DNA of 64,000 nucleotides from Actinosynnema sp. ALI-1.44. Lineage in GTDB: Bacteria > Actinomycetota > Actinomycetes > Mycobacteriales > Pseudonocardiaceae. The stretch lies in contig NZ_MTQO01000038.1 of the NCBI RefSeq assembly GCF_001984155.1, positions 183,968-247,967 on the forward strand, given 5' to 3'. The notes below the pieces were generated by a model. It saw only the letters and a list, made by a program, of their open reading frames with translations, ran no database searches and had not been told where the DNA came from. The translations under genes were made by a program, and so were the position numbers. This document shows, piece by piece, positions 63,873 through 64,000 of this stretch (the first letter of the stretch is position 1; each line of letters starts with the position of its first letter).

Positions 63873-64000
63873 GGACGCCCGCGCCCTCCAACCCCGGGTC
63901 ATGAAAATTATGCGCGGAGAGAAACACCACCAGGAAACCTCCTGCCCGGAGGTCTGCTCCCGGCGAGGGACTCTTGTGTCTTTTCAGACCCGGGATCTCA
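63873..64000. other. Right-edge sequence without a recognised gene
   Basis: No start, ribosome binding site or family is recognisable. The base composition drops in places (ATGAAAATTATG at 63901-63912), unlike the rest of the window, which may mark a promoter or inserted DNA continuing to the right. Confidence 0.4.

Noticed and set aside
63642..63902. Short overlapping open frames at the right edge
   Set aside because: They run through tandem palindromes and the inverted repeat, with Arg/Ala/Pro-rich products only.

Overview
The window is high-GC DNA from an actinomycete. Gene content and order follow the region that in Mycobacterium tuberculosis runs roughly from rmlD/wbbL to secA1/aroA: rmlD, wbbL, manC, fbiAB, whiB2, manB, manA, ahcY, tmk, mtrA-mtrB-lpqB, hpf, secA, rsgA, aroA. 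Together with XRE/DUF397 regulators, LpqB and an arabinogalactan rhamnosyltransferase this suggests the order Pseudonocardiales (for example a Lentzea, Saccharothrix or Kibdelosporangium relative). The family assignment is inference; no rRNA or tRNA gene is present to test it.

Layout. 1-410: 3' end of rmlD. 391-6292: an accessory island, made of a leftward three-gene operon (unknown helical protein, SLATT two-TM protein, and a 1306-residue nucleosidase-NACHT-leucine-rich-repeat protein) with a divergent XRE/DUF397 regulator pair. It looks like a bacterial NLR immune system. 6293-14679: a cell-surface polysaccharide cluster of six glycosyltransferases ending in wbbL. 14764-23016: manC, repair and Nudix genes, the F420 genes fbiB-fbiA, an SDR, a MmyB-type regulator and a site-2 protease. 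23259-31749: whiB2, a giant membrane glycosyltransferase and the mannose activation operon manB-Trm112-SIS-manA. 31859-39503: transporters, an orphan MutL/GlmL-like ATPase, a TetR/hydrolase pair and a large membrane serine hydrolase. 39590-52887: ahcY, an XRE regulator beside a small membrane protein, tmk, mtrA-mtrB-lpqB, comF-like, hpf and secA. 53260-64000: Rv3235 family, rRNA/tRNA methyltransferase, WS/DGAT, pruA, a lipoprotein, rsgA-aroA, an SRAP protein, a small hydrolase and a VOC protein.

How the genes fit together. RmlD makes dTDP-rhamnose; WbbL uses it for the peptidoglycan-arabinogalactan linker. ManA, ManB and ManC convert fructose-6-phosphate to GDP-mannose, which with dTDP-rhamnose can feed the neighbouring glycosyltransferases. 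MtrAB-LpqB and WhiB2 link division and envelope growth to regulation. SecA, HPF, Tmk, AhcY and AroA are housekeeping.

Non-coding structure. Two families of dispersed short repeats sit at gene ends: palindromes with CTCGTGAG ends (three copies) and a 24-nt element starting GCAACCAATGTGG (four copies, two forming a hairpin). A long imperfect inverted repeat lies near the right edge. Several genes have TANNNT boxes 6-8 nt before the start codon and no Shine-Dalgarno sequence, so leaderless transcripts are likely common. No CRISPR array, tRNA, rRNA or recognisable transposase was seen.
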